Assembly: GCF_001612805.1 (NCBI RefSeq) | Contig: NZ_BDBD01000007.1 | Location: 62,001 to 126,000, forward strand | DNA from: Nocardia coubleae NBRC 108252 | GTDB lineage: Bacteria; Actinomycetota; Actinomycetes; Mycobacteriales; Mycobacteriaceae | Direction of reading: 5' to 3' | DNA: 64,000 bases | Shown here: piece after piece, positions 52,309 to 61,385 of the stretch | Numbering within the stretch: the first letter of the stretch is position 1 | How the letters are laid out: every line of letters starts with the position of its first letter | Notes under the pieces: generated by a model | Database searches by the model: none | The model's input: the letters and a program-made list of their open reading frames with translations, nothing else | What the model was told of the DNA's origin: nothing | Position numbers and translations under genes: made by a program

Positions 52309-53046
52309 TCAGGGGGCGAGGGTGGTGACCCAGTTTTCGTCGCGCCAGTCGACGGTGGTTGTTCCGTCGTAGATCGTGGGGGTGGCGGATTTATTGCCGG
52401 TGCGGGCGTCGAGGTCGGCGAGGGCCGATTTCGCGGCGGCCGCGGCGGCGTCGCGCTGGGTGGCGTGGGTGATGCAGGCGGCGACGGATTCGGGGGCGCC
52501 CGATTCGGTGGCGAGGGCGGCCAGGGCGGGGTTGCTCAGGTCCTCGGCGCCCTCTTCGGGCTGGCGGTCCACGAACAGGGCCTTGTGGAACTTGCCGTAG
52601 GTGGGGCCCGAACCTGTTTGGGCGACACAGAGATTGGCCGCGATGGCGCGGGTGGAGTAGTCCTTGCTCTTGGACTGGTCGTCGAGGAACGCGACGAGGT
52701 GGTAGTTCACGGCGAGCTTGCCCTCGTCGATCTTCTGGGCGAGTTCCTGGCCGTAGCTGGTCTCCATCACCCCGCACGCGGGGCACAGCGGGTCTTCGAA
52801 GATGTCGATGGTTTTCGCGGCGTCGGGGCGGCCGAGCCGGATCACCCCTTCGGGCGTGGTGGTGACCTGCACCGCCGCCTCGCGCACAGCGCCGTAACCG
52901 TCGTTGCGGACGGATGGTGGTTCGGCGCTCCACTTGTAGACGGCGAACACGATCAGCCCGATCACGACGAGGGCCACCGCGCCCAGCGCGTAGGTGGTGT
53001 TGCTCGACACGGGACGTGGATTGTGCGAAGAACCGGCTGTGCTCAC
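52309..53046 (-). CDS. Membrane-anchored DsbA-like thioredoxin-fold protein
   Basis: A 245-residue protein with one N-terminal membrane helix (TYALGAVALVVIGLIVFAVY) and an external thioredoxin fold. The active-site motif is CPAC (IFEDPLCPACGVME); the helical insert and a cis-Pro region (SATPTIYDG) are those of actinobacterial DsbA/MDP proteins. It introduces disulphides into exported proteins. GTG 53046 gives the best start. A strong hairpin separates it from the MFS gene upstream. Confidence 0.88.
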   Translation of the reverse strand: MSTAGSSHNPRPVSSNTTYALGAVALVVIGLIVFAVYKWSAEPPSVRNDGYGAVREAAVQVTTTPEGVIRLGRPDAAKTIDIFEDPLCPACGVMETSYGQELAQKIDEGKLAVNYHLVAFLDDQSKSKDYSTRAIAANLCVAQTGSGPTYGKFHKALFVDRQPEEGAEDLSNPALAALATESGAPESVAACITHATQRDAAAAAAKSALADLDARTGNKSATPTIYDGTTTVDWRDENWVTTLAP

Positions 53047-53062
53047 CCGTCCACTCTGCCTC

Positions 53063-53105
53063 GAGCTGATATCGGCGCGCCGCCCGGGCACGCCGATATC
53101 AGCTC
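53063..53105 (-). terminator. Long inverted repeat between MFS and DsbA-like genes
   Basis: A 15-base perfect stem GAGCTGATATCGGCG/CGCCGATATCAGCTC with a 13-base loop, just after the MFS stop and 17 bases before the DsbA-like start. Probably a terminator for the pgm-MFS operon. Confidence 0.7.
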
Positions 53106-53111
53106 TACCAG

Positions 53112-54437
53112 CTATTTCTCCGTGTCGACCGGACGACGGTTCGCGGGAACCATGCCGTCACGCACGACGGGCGACCCGTCGGGGCCGTCACAGGTGCATT
53201 GCGGGTCGAGGCCGTCGCCGGCGTGGTCGGGGTGCTGCGGGTCCTCGGGATGCACGATCCGCGACGGCTCGGGAGTGAACACCCACACCGTCGCCGACAC
53301 CGCGAGCACCGCCCCGGTCACCGCCATACCGACCCCGAACGACGTGCGGTCGGCCACCTCACCGATGACGATGGGGCCGAGGACCGCGCCCAGGTCGGCC
53401 GCCATCTGGAAGGCCGCGAGGACCGGCCCGCCGCGTGCCCGGCTGCCGAGCACATCGGCGAGCGCCGCCTGCTGTACCGGGCTGAACATGCCGGAACCGA
53501 TGCCCGCGACGAACGAGGCGAGCAGGAACCACGGCAGCGACGGCGCGAAACCGAGCGCGCCGGTGCCGACCGCGCAGATCGCCGAGCCGAGGATCAGGAA
53601 CGGTTTGCGGCCGAGCCGGTCGGATAATCGCCCCGAGGCGAACAGCACCGCACCGTTGCCCGCCGCGAACACGGTGAGCGCGACACCGGCCATGCCGGGT
53701 TCCTGCCGCAGGGTCTCCACCACCAGCAGCGGGACGAACGCCATCCGCACACCGAACACCGCGACACCGCCGGCGAAACTCGACAGCAGCACCGCGCGAT
53801 ACGCGGGCTCCGACCAGCCCTGCCGGAAGGTCAGTTCCGGTGTGGTCGTCGCGCTGTCGTCCTTCAGGACCGGTGACTCCCGCAAACCGGCGAACACGAT
53901 CACGCACACGACGAGCAGGGCGAGCGCGTAGATGACGAACGGGGCCCGCAAGCCGAGCCCGGCCAGCGCACCACCGACCAGCGGACCGACCAGCGAACCG
54001 ATCAGGAAACTCGTCGAATACACACCGGACACCCGGCCGCGCGCGGCAGGCGGCGACACCCGGATGATCAACGCCATCGACGACACCGTGAACATCGTCG
54101 ACCCGATCCCGCCGAGCGACCGCAACACCAGCAGTTGCCAATACGTCTGCGCCAACGCGCACGCACCGGTCGACACCGCGACGATGAGGATGCCCGCCAG
54201 ATACACCCGTCGCTCGCCGAGCTTCTGCACCAGGCGCCCGCTGGCGGGGGCGAACAGCAAGCGCATCAAGGCGAAGGCGCTCACGATCGCCGACGCGGCC
54301 GCGATACCGACCCCGAACTCGCGGGCGTACTGCGGCAGCACCGGCGCCACCAGCCCGAAACCGAGCGCGATGACGAACGCCGCCGCGATCAGCACCCAGA
54401 TTTCGGCGGGTAGTCGAACCTTTGTCGCGGTACTCAC
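53112..54437 (-). CDS. MFS transporter, 12-helix drug-efflux type
   Basis: A 441-residue major-facilitator protein. The N-terminal half includes LPAEIWVLIAAAFVIALGFG and the loop GRLVQKLGERRVYLAG; the second half repeats GRLSDRLGRKPFLILG, the conserved cytoplasmic motif. The last 50 residues are a hydrophilic tail (HPEDPQHPDHAGDG). It overlaps the phosphoglucomutase stop by ATGA, an odd pairing of efflux with central metabolism. The substrate is unknown. Confidence 0.9.
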   Translation of the reverse strand: MSTATKVRLPAEIWVLIAAAFVIALGFGLVAPVLPQYAREFGVGIAAASAIVSAFALMRLLFAPASGRLVQKLGERRVYLAGILIVAVSTGACALAQTYWQLLVLRSLGGIGSTMFTVSSMALIIRVSPPAARGRVSGVYSTSFLIGSLVGPLVGGALAGLGLRAPFVIYALALLVVCVIVFAGLRESPVLKDDSATTTPELTFRQGWSEPAYRAVLLSSFAGGVAVFGVRMAFVPLLVVETLRQEPGMAGVALTVFAAGNGAVLFASGRLSDRLGRKPFLILGSAICAVGTGALGFAPSLPWFLLASFVAGIGSGMFSPVQQAALADVLGSRARGGPVLAAFQMAADLGAVLGPIVIGEVADRTSFGVGMAVTGAVLAVSATVWVFTPEPSRIVHPEDPQHPDHAGDGLDPQCTCDGPDGSPVVRDGMVPANRRPVDTEK

Positions 54438-56071
54438 TCGATCAGCGCCTGATTCACCATCTCCTCGGCGGCGGCCTGCACCTGGGTCAGATGCTCGGAA
54501 CCGAGGAAGGATTCGGCGTAGATCTTGTACTTGTCCTCGGTGCCCGACGGGCGGGCGGCGAACCAGGCGTTCTCGGTGGTCACCTTCAGCCCGCCGAGGG
54601 GAGCGCCGTTACCGCGCGCGGTGGTGAGGATGCCGGTGATCTCCTCGCCGGCGATCTCGGTGCCGGTGATGGCGTCGGCGCTGAGCCGCGCGAGCTTGGC
54701 CTTCTGCTCACTGGTGGCGACGGCGTCGATACGCGCGTAGGCGGGGCTACCGTGCTGACGTTCGAGCTCGCCGTAGCGAGCCGAGGGGGTCTGACCGGTG
54801 ACGGCCGCGATCTCGGCGGCCAGCAGCGCCAGCAGAATGCCGTCCTTGTCGGTGGTCCACACGGTGCCGTCCATCCGCAGGAACGACGCGCCCGCGCTCT
54901 CCTCACCACCGAAAGCCAAACTGCCACTGAACAATCCGGGCACGAACCACTTGAACCCGACCGGCACCTCGTACACATCGCGGCCGAGCACACCGACCAC
55001 CCGGTCCACCATCGAGGACGTGACAACCGTCTTGCCGACCTTGGTGAGCGCGTCCCACCACATCCGGTTGGCGACGAGATATTCGATCGCGACCGCGAGG
55101 AAGTGGTTCGGGTTCATCAGACCGCCGTCGGGGGTGACGATGCCGTGGCGGTCGGCGTCGGCGTCGTTGCCGGTGGAGATGTCGTAGTCGTCCTTGATGC
55201 CGACCAGTCCGGCCATGGCGTGGCGTGAGGACGGATCCATTCTGATCTTGCCGTCGCTGTCGAGGGTCATGAAACGCCAGGTGGGGTCGACGAACGGGTT
55301 GACCACCTCGAGTTCGAGATCGAAGCGCTGCCCGATCTCCTCCCAGTAGTCCACGCTCGCCCCACCCATCGGGTCGGCGCCCATGCGGATGCCCGCGCCG
55401 CGAATGGCGTCCAGGTTCAGTGCGTTCGGCAGGTCGGCGACGTAGTGGTCGAGGTAGTCGTAGCGCTGCACATGGGTCTTCATCGCCTGTTCCAGCGACA
55501 CCCGCTTCACCTCGGCCAGGCCGCCGCGCAGCAGTTCGTTGGCGCGCGCGGCGATGGCGTCGGTGGCCTTGGTGTCGGCGGGACCGCCGTGCGGCGGGTT
55601 GTATTTGAAGCCGCCGTCGCGCGGCGGATTGTGCGAGGGGGTCACCACGATGCCGTCGGCCTGGTGCTTGGTTCCGCCCTGATTGTGGCGCAGCACAGCA
55701 TGACTCAGCGCGGGCGTCGGGGTGTAGCGACCACGCGCGTCGATCACGGCGGTGACGTCGTTGCCCGCGAGGACCTCGAGCGCGGTGGTCCAGGCCGGTT
55801 CGGACAGGGCGTGGGTGTCGCGCGCCAGGTACACCGGACCGGTGATGTCGCGGGTGGCGCGGTACTCGACGATCGCCTGGGTGATGGCCATGATGTGCGC
55901 CTCGTTGAACGCGCTGTCCTCGCTGGACCCGCGATGACCCGAGGTGCCGAAGACGACCTGCTGGCTCGGTTCGGCCGGATCGGGCACGCGGCTGTAGTAC
56001 GCGGTGACCAGGTGAGCGATATCCACCAGGTCGGTCGGGCGGGCGGGCCGTCCGGCGCGATCGTGGGCCAT
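54434..56071 (-). CDS. pgm: Phosphoglucomutase (alpha-D-glucose phosphate-specific)
   Basis: A 545-residue enzyme interconverting glucose-1-phosphate and glucose-6-phosphate, which feeds glycogen, trehalose and UDP-sugar synthesis. The phosphoserine loop is VVTPSHNPPRDGG, the Mg site GNDADADRHG, the sugar loop GGEESAGASF, and the phosphate-binding end AARPSGTEDKYKIYAE. FGTSGHRGSS near residue 42 is also typical. ATG 56071 is preferred, preceded by GGAAGGGAA. Its 3' end overlaps the MFS start. Confidence 0.97.
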   Translation of the reverse strand: MAHDRAGRPARPTDLVDIAHLVTAYYSRVPDPAEPSQQVVFGTSGHRGSSEDSAFNEAHIMAITQAIVEYRATRDITGPVYLARDTHALSEPAWTTALEVLAGNDVTAVIDARGRYTPTPALSHAVLRHNQGGTKHQADGIVVTPSHNPPRDGGFKYNPPHGGPADTKATDAIAARANELLRGGLAEVKRVSLEQAMKTHVQRYDYLDHYVADLPNALNLDAIRGAGIRMGADPMGGASVDYWEEIGQRFDLELEVVNPFVDPTWRFMTLDSDGKIRMDPSSRHAMAGLVGIKDDYDISTGNDADADRHGIVTPDGGLMNPNHFLAVAIEYLVANRMWWDALTKVGKTVVTSSMVDRVVGVLGRDVYEVPVGFKWFVPGLFSGSLAFGGEESAGASFLRMDGTVWTTDKDGILLALLAAEIAAVTGQTPSARYGELERQHGSPAYARIDAVATSEQKAKLARLSADAITGTEIAGEEITGILTTARGNGAPLGGLKVTTENAWFAARPSGTEDKYKIYAESFLGSEHLTQVQAAAEEMVNQALIE

Positions 56072-56118
56072 GGTGGGTGTTCCCTTCCGTGTCGGCTGGG
56101 CGCGGCTGGTCATGAGGA

Positions 56119-56481
56119 TCATGCGCACAACCAGTTGGTCAGGGACGCGGCGGCATACACCGAGGCCAAGCTCGCCGCGACACTGATCGCGACGTTGCCC
56201 AGGGCATACACGTAGGCGCCCTCGGTCACCAGACGTATGGTCTCGTAACCGAATGTGCTGAACGTGGTCAGCGCACCACAGAAACCGATTCCCGCGAACG
56301 CCAGCAGAGTACTGCCCGCGCTCGCGCCGATCAGGCCCCCGAGCAACGCCGAACCGACAATGTTAACCGTCAACGTCCCCCACGGCAGCCCGGCCGGGAA
56401 CCGCGCCGAGACCGCCCGATCGACGAGGTAACGCGCGGGGGCACCGAGCATTCCACCCGCGAACACGAGTGCCGCGGTCAT
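56119..56481 (-). CDS. crcB: Fluoride channel subunit CrcB/FluC (first copy)
   Basis: A 120-residue four-helix protein. Diagnostic motifs are GGMLGAPARYLVDR, GTLTVNIVGSALLG and GFCGALTTFSTFGYETIRL, with the Asn and the Phe/Thr/Ser track of the fluoride pore. ATG 56481 has GGGAGG upstream. It is one of two adjacent crcB genes; in actinobacteria such pairs form a heteromeric dual-topology channel exporting fluoride. Confidence 0.95.
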   Translation of the reverse strand: MTAALVFAGGMLGAPARYLVDRAVSARFPAGLPWGTLTVNIVGSALLGGLIGASAGSTLLAFAGIGFCGALTTFSTFGYETIRLVTEGAYVYALGNVAISVAASLASVYAAASLTNWLCA

Positions 56482-56545
56482 CGCCCGCCTCCCGCCGTGG
56501 GAGCCCACATCGCGACCATCGGATGGCCCCCTTCCGTCGTCGGAT

Positions 56546-56968
56546 TCACGTGCCCTGCCCCACGCTGCCTGCCGCCCAGCGGGTCCCGATCATGGCGAGC
56601 GCCATCGCGCCGAGGCCCGCGAGGACCGAGAGACCGAGATAGGCCACGGCCGTGCCCGGCGAACCGGTGTCGATCAGTGTACGAAGCTCGAGGCCGAAGG
56701 TGGAGAAAGTAGTGAACCCGCCGAGCACGCCGATCCCGAGGAACGGGCGAACCAGCATCGGCGCCGCCCAGATCTCGGTGACCACGACCATCAGCACCCC
56801 GAGGGCGAAGCAGCCGACTACATTGACGGTCAGCGTCGACCACGGAAATTGCCCAGGACGCACCGGCCACCACTGGCCCACACCGTATCTGGCCGTGGCC
56901 CCGAGACCACCGCCCACCGAGATCGCCGCGAGGACGGCCGGGTCGAGCGCCGGGGGCCGCGATGCCAT
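56546..56968 (-). CDS. crcB: Fluoride channel subunit CrcB/FluC (second copy)
   Basis: A 140-residue partner of the downstream copy: GGGLGATARYGVGQW, STLTVNVVGCFALG and GVLGGFTTFSTFGLELRTL. The two proteins differ in charge distribution, consistent with opposite orientation in the membrane. ATG 56968 has GGGGAGG upstream; the longer frame adds 50 implausible residues. The copies are 64 bases apart and probably cotranscribed. Confidence 0.93.
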   Translation of the reverse strand: MASRPPALDPAVLAAISVGGGLGATARYGVGQWWPVRPGQFPWSTLTVNVVGCFALGVLMVVVTEIWAAPMLVRPFLGIGVLGGFTTFSTFGLELRTLIDTGSPGTAVAYLGLSVLAGLGAMALAMIGTRWAAGSVGQGT

Positions 56969-57084
56969 GCACTGCCCTCCCCTGCTAGTCCGACGGTGGT
57001 CGTTGCTCATGGTATCGAGTACCCCCGACAAACTAGCGCGCGGTGCGCGTCCGGCAAACCCCCAGCAGCCACCTCGCGCGAACG

Positions 57085-57121
57085 CCGATGGCCCGGACCG
57101 AGTCTCGGTCCGGGCCATCGG
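57085..57121 (-). terminator. Terminator hairpin after the DHA2 transporter
   Basis: A perfect 17-base stem CCGATGGCCCGGACCGA with a 3-base loop, 15 bases after the transporter stop; no T-run. Confidence 0.8.
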
Positions 57122-57136
57122 TTTACGACAGGTGGG

Positions 57137-58642
57137 TCAGTGCGCGAGCACCATCTCGCCCTCGGCGGGGGCGGGCACCTTGTTCGGCATGAGCACACCG
57201 ATCACGATGGCGCCGAGCACGAAAGTGGCCGCCGCCCACCAGAAGCTGGTGGTGTAGCTCTCGATCGCGCCCTGGGCCATGGTCAGTGGACCTGGCTCGT
57301 GCGCGGACACGTAGTCGGTCATCGCCGAGGCCGCGATCGTGCTGAGCAGCGCGGTGCCGATGGAACCGCCGACCTGCTGGCTGGTGTTCACCATCGCCGA
57401 GGCGACACCGGCGTCGTCGTGCTGCACGCCCGCCGTCGAGCCCTGGAACGCCACCGACATGGCGCCACCGAGGCCGAGGCCGAGCAGGACGAGCGCGGGC
57501 AGGATGTGGGTGACATAGCTGCTGTCGAGACCGATGAAGGTGAGCCACACCATGCCCGCCGCGGCGACCAGGAAGCCGCCGCTGATGACGACCTTCGGCC
57601 CGACCTTGGGCAGCAGCAACGAGGGCGCGGTGGTGGAGGAGGCAACCATGCCGAACACCATCGGCATGAACGCCACACCGGTCATGATCGGCGAGTACTG
57701 CAGCGACAGCTGCATGTAGTACGTCAGGAACAGGAAGATCGCGAACATGCCGATGCCCATGATGAACACGGTCAGGTAGGAACCGGCACGGGTGCGGTCG
57801 GTGACGATGCGCAGCGGCAGCAGCGGGTGCGCGACGCGGGTCTCGATCCAGACGAACACCGCGAGCAGCACGGCGCCGCCGATCAGGAAGGCCAGCGTGG
57901 TCGGGTCGCTCCAGCCGTGGGATTCGGCGTGCGAGAAGCCGTAGACGATGCCGAACAGCGCCGCGGTGACGGTGATGGTGCCGGGCCAGTCGAGCTTGGG
58001 CCGCGATGCGGCGTTCACGTGCTTGGCCAGCAACAGCACCGCACCCACCAGCGCGACGGCGGCGAAGATCAGGTTCACATACATCGCCCAGCGCCACGAC
58101 GCCCACTCGGTGAGCGCGCCGCCGAGCAGCAGGCCGATCGCGCCACCGGCACCGGCGACGGCACCGAAGATGCCGAACGCCTTCGCGCGTTCACCGGGTT
58201 CGGTGAAGGTGACGGTCAGCAGCGAGAGGGCGGCGGGCGCGAGCAGTGCGCCGAACACGCCCTGGCCGACGCGGGCGGCGACCAGCATCTCGAAGCTGTT
58301 GGCCGCGCCGCCGATGGCGGAGGCGACCGCGAAGCCGACCAGGCCGACGATGAAGGTGTTGCGGCGGCCGAACAGGTCGCTGAGGCGGCCGCCGAGCAGC
58401 AGCAGGCTGCCGAAGGCCAGTGCGTAGCCGGTGATGACCCATTGGCGGTCGGCGTCGCCGAAGCCGAGGTCGGCCTGGGCGGCAGGCAGCGCGATGTTCA
58501 CGATCGTCGCATCGAGCACGACCATCAGCTGCGCGATACCGAGGACCGCGAGCACCCACCAGCGCAACGCGTGTGAGCCTCGCCGGTTCCCGGTGTCCGC
58601 ACCGGACGCGGGACTCGTCCCCTTGTCGAGTGTGGTGGTCAT
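57137..58642 (-). CDS. MFS transporter, DHA2 (14-helix) multidrug efflux type
   Basis: A 501-residue drug:proton antiporter of the EmrB/QacA class. The family motif LDATIVNIALP lies in helix 1, GGRLSDLFGRR in the loop after helix 2, and GGAIGLLLGGALTEWASWRWAMYVN carries the antiporter motif C and the following arginine. It is divergent from a TetR regulator, the usual arrangement for inducible efflux. Substrates are probably lipophilic cations or antibiotics. Confidence 0.92.
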   Translation of the reverse strand: MTTTLDKGTSPASGADTGNRRGSHALRWWVLAVLGIAQLMVVLDATIVNIALPAAQADLGFGDADRQWVITGYALAFGSLLLLGGRLSDLFGRRNTFIVGLVGFAVASAIGGAANSFEMLVAARVGQGVFGALLAPAALSLLTVTFTEPGERAKAFGIFGAVAGAGGAIGLLLGGALTEWASWRWAMYVNLIFAAVALVGAVLLLAKHVNAASRPKLDWPGTITVTAALFGIVYGFSHAESHGWSDPTTLAFLIGGAVLLAVFVWIETRVAHPLLPLRIVTDRTRAGSYLTVFIMGIGMFAIFLFLTYYMQLSLQYSPIMTGVAFMPMVFGMVASSTTAPSLLLPKVGPKVVISGGFLVAAAGMVWLTFIGLDSSYVTHILPALVLLGLGLGGAMSVAFQGSTAGVQHDDAGVASAMVNTSQQVGGSIGTALLSTIAASAMTDYVSAHEPGPLTMAQGAIESYTTSFWWAAATFVLGAIVIGVLMPNKVPAPAEGEMVLAH

Positions 58643-58685
58643 GACTCCCCTTGCAGGTCTAGGTCGGTAGTTTCGGTGGCATAAT

Positions 58686-58714
58686 CGGAGATATAGCCTC
58701 CGCTTCAGTCGAAG
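58686..58714. promoter_or_regulatory. TetR operator candidate in the efflux-regulator gap
   Basis: CGGAG-N7-CTCCG (58686-58702) is followed directly by CTTC-N4-GAAG (58703-58714). They sit between the divergent DHA2 transporter and TetR genes, close to the transporter promoter side. Confidence 0.5.
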
Positions 58715-58772
58715 CTACCAGAGTAACGGAGAAACCACCTCCACTTAATCCGGCAATGAGTAGGATGCACCT

Positions 58773-59450
58773 GTGAATCACGCCACGACGACTGCCGCAG
58801 CACCTCGCAGGCTGCGCGCCGATGCCGCCCGCAATCAGCAACGCATCGTGGTCGCAGCCAGGGAACTCTTCGCCGAACACGGCCTGGAAATCACCCTCGA
58901 CGACGTGGCCGAGCGCGCGGGCGTCGGCGTCGGCACGGTCTACCGGCGCTTCGCGAACAAGCGGGCACTCATCGTCGAGGTGTTCGAGCAGAACATGGTC
59001 GACTTCGCCGACGCGGCCGACGCCGCGACCCGCAATCCGGACCCGTGGCTGGCACTCGTCGAGTTCTTCGAACACGCCTGCAAGCACCTGGCGACCAACC
59101 GCGGCTTCGGTGAGGTGGTGCTCGAACTCGAAGAGGACCCGACCCGGTTCGCCGAGATGCGTGAGCGGATCCGCCCGTCGGTGGCGGCCATCGTCGACCG
59201 GGCGCGCGACGCGGGCGCGGTGCATCCCGACATCACCACCACCGACTTCTTCGCGCTGATCCACATGGTCAACTCGTTCATGGAGTTCGCCGCACCGGTC
59301 AATCCCGACGTGTGGCAGCGGTACATGGCCGTGGCGCTGAACGGCGTGCGCACCGATGCCGTGCCGCGCAGGCCGCTGCTCGCCCCGCCGCTCACCGACG
59401 CCGAGGTGGAGCAGGCCAAATCGGCCGCCTGCCTGGGTCGTCGCCGCTGA
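58773..59450 (+). CDS. TetR-family regulator of the DHA2 pump
   Basis: A 225-residue TetR protein: NQQRIVVAARELFAEHGLEITLDDVAERAGVGVGTVYRRFANKRALI forms the DNA-binding domain, and a C-terminal helical ligand domain follows (FEHACKHLATNRGFGEVVLE). GTG 58773 lies 6 bases after TAGGAT, so translation is probably leaderless. Divergent from the drug pump, with inverted repeats between; likely its repressor. Confidence 0.9.
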   Translation: MNHATTTAAAPRRLRADAARNQQRIVVAARELFAEHGLEITLDDVAERAGVGVGTVYRRFANKRALIVEVFEQNMVDFADAADAATRNPDPWLALVEFFEHACKHLATNRGFGEVVLELEEDPTRFAEMRERIRPSVAAIVDRARDAGAVHPDITTTDFFALIHMVNSFMEFAAPVNPDVWQRYMAVALNGVRTDAVPRRPLLAPPLTDAEVEQAKSAACLGRRR

Positions 59451-59502
59451 TTTTCGTTCCCTCAGTAGCGCGGGTCACACTTGGTCCTCTACAGTTGGAC
59501 AC

Positions 59503-60804
59503 ATGACCAAGAACACCTGGGTGAACTGGGCTGGCGAGCAGCGCTGCGCACCCGCCGTCGTCGCGACGCCGCGTGACGTCGAGGAACTCGCCGGGATCGT
59601 CACCGAATCCGCGGCGCGGGGCCGGACGGTGCGTGTCGCCGGTTCGGGCCACTCGTTCACCGACGCCGTGCTCACCGACGGCACCCTCGTCGACCTCGGC
59701 GCCATGAACAAGGTGCTCGACGTCGACACCTCGACCGGCCGCGCGCGCGTGCAGGCCGGGCTGACGCTGAACGCGGCGAGCCCCCTACTGCACGAGCACG
59801 GACTGGCCTTCCCCAACCTCGGCGACATCGACACCCAGACCGTCGCGGGCGCCACCGCCACCGCGACCCACGGCACCGGCGCGCGACTGCGCAACATCTC
59901 GGCGGCGCTGCACTCGGTGCAGGTGCTGTGCGCCGACGGCAACGTGGTGGAACTGAACGAGGAGACCGATCCCGAGGGCTGGCGCGCGGCGCGGGTGAGC
60001 ATCGGCGCGCTCGGCATCGTCACCGAGGCGACCCTGCAGCTCGAGCCGTCGTTCGTGCTCGAAGGCGTGGAACGGCCGCTGCCGCTGGCGGACGTCCTCG
60101 CCGATCTCGACGAATTCGTCGACGGGAACGACCATTTCGAGTTCTTCGCCTTCGCGCACAGCTCCGTGGTGATGACCAAGGCGCTCAACCGCACGGACGA
60201 GCCCGAGCAGCCGCGCGGCGCGCTGAGCGAGTGGGTCAACGACATCCTGCTGTCCAACTATCTCTACGACGGCCTGTGCCGGGTGGGTCGCCGCGTTCCC
60301 GCGACAGTTCCGCTGATCCATCGTGTGGCCACCGTCGCGGGCAGCAACAACCGTCAGCGCGACCGCTCCTACCGTGTGTTCGCCACACCGCGCCTGGTGC
60401 GGTTCAACGAGATGGAGTACGCGGTCCCGCGCGCGCACGCGGCCGAGGCGGTTCGCGAGATGATCACGCTGGCAAAGAAATTCGGTACTCCCATGCCGAT
60501 CGAGGTGCGCTGGGTGGCACCCGACGACGCCTTCCTCTCCCCCGCGAGCGGGCGCGACACCTGCTACATCGCGGTGCACCAGTACCAGGGCATGGAATGG
60601 GAACCGTATCTGCGCGCCTGCGAAGCGGTCTTCGACCGGTTCGACGGTCGTCCGCACTGGGGCAAACACCATTTCCAGACCGCCGAGACGCTGCGCGGAC
60701 GCTATCCCGACTGGGATCGGTTCGCGGCCGTGCGCAAACGCCTCGACCCCACCGGGGTGTTCGCCAACGACTACGTGAACCGGGTTCTCGGTCCGCTCGG
60801 CTGA
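59503..60804 (+). CDS. FAD-linked aldonolactone oxidase/dehydrogenase
   Basis: A 433-residue vanillyl-alcohol-oxidase-type flavoprotein like mycobacterial L-gulono-1,4-lactone dehydrogenase and D-arabinono-lactone oxidases. The FAD domain has VRVAGSGHSFTDAVLTDG, whose His is the usual flavin-attachment position, then TVAGATATATHGTG and SIGALGIVTEATLQL. The C-terminal domain ends HWGKHHF and RKRLDPTGVFANDYVNRVLG. TACAGT lies 7 bases before the ATG (probable leaderless start). It oxidises a sugar lactone; which one is unknown. Confidence 0.9.
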   Translation: MTKNTWVNWAGEQRCAPAVVATPRDVEELAGIVTESAARGRTVRVAGSGHSFTDAVLTDGTLVDLGAMNKVLDVDTSTGRARVQAGLTLNAASPLLHEHGLAFPNLGDIDTQTVAGATATATHGTGARLRNISAALHSVQVLCADGNVVELNEETDPEGWRAARVSIGALGIVTEATLQLEPSFVLEGVERPLPLADVLADLDEFVDGNDHFEFFAFAHSSVVMTKALNRTDEPEQPRGALSEWVNDILLSNYLYDGLCRVGRRVPATVPLIHRVATVAGSNNRQRDRSYRVFATPRLVRFNEMEYAVPRAHAAEAVREMITLAKKFGTPMPIEVRWVAPDDAFLSPASGRDTCYIAVHQYQGMEWEPYLRACEAVFDRFDGRPHWGKHHFQTAETLRGRYPDWDRFAAVRKRLDPTGVFANDYVNRVLGPLG

Positions 60805-60920
60805 GGCGGACACCGCAGGACAACACCGTAGCCGCGCCCACACACGCGCGGGTTGATGCGATGATGGCGGTGATATCCGAAGCGCCACAAGCACTTCGCC
60901 CCTGCACCGAAAGGGCGACC

Positions 60921-61334
60921 ATGGCCCACACACCCTGCGTGTTGTTCGTCTGCGTCCACAATGCGGGCCGATCACAGATGGCGGCGGGCTTCCTGCGCGC
61001 CATGGCCGGCGATCGCATCGAGGTCCGCACCGCGGGCAGCGAGCCCGCCGACGAACTGAATCCCGTCGCGGTGGCGGCGATGGCCGAGATCGGTATCGAC
61101 ATCTCCGGCGAACGGCCCAAGCCGCTCACCGACGATGTCGTCGGGCTGTCGGATGTGGTGGTGACCATGGGTTGTGGCGAGGTGTGCCCGTATTTCCCCG
61201 GCATCAGCTACCGCGACTGGGTGCTGTCGGATCCGGCCGGGCAACCGATCGAGGTCGTGCGCGGGATCCGCGATCACCTGCAGATCCTGATCGGCAACCT
61301 CATCGCCGAACTGGTGCCCGTGCCCGCGCGTTGA
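60921..61334 (+). CDS. arsC: Arsenate reductase, low-molecular-weight phosphatase type (mycothiol transferase-like)
   Basis: A 137-residue LMW-PTP-fold protein with the phosphate loop C-x5-R in VCVHNAGRSQMAAGFL, followed by AGSEPADELNPVAVAAMAEIGIDISGERPKPL and the acidic end of DWVLSDPAGQP. This pattern matches actinobacterial arsenate-mycothiol transferases, which couple arsenate to mycothiol for reduction by mycoredoxin. ATG 60921 has AAGGGCG upstream. No arsR, arsenite pump or mycoredoxin gene is adjacent. Confidence 0.88.
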   Translation: MAHTPCVLFVCVHNAGRSQMAAGFLRAMAGDRIEVRTAGSEPADELNPVAVAAMAEIGIDISGERPKPLTDDVVGLSDVVVTMGCGEVCPYFPGISYRDWVLSDPAGQPIEVVRGIRDHLQILIGNLIAELVPVPAR

Positions 61335-61385
61335 TGTCCGATTCGTTCAAGACGACCGGCCTTCGCGCCGAATACGCTGCCGGAC

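Noticed and set aside
56969..57084. Fluoride riboswitch before the crcB pair
   Set aside because: The hallmark GATGG, TTCGCC and downstream pseudoknot elements were not found by eye in the short leader.
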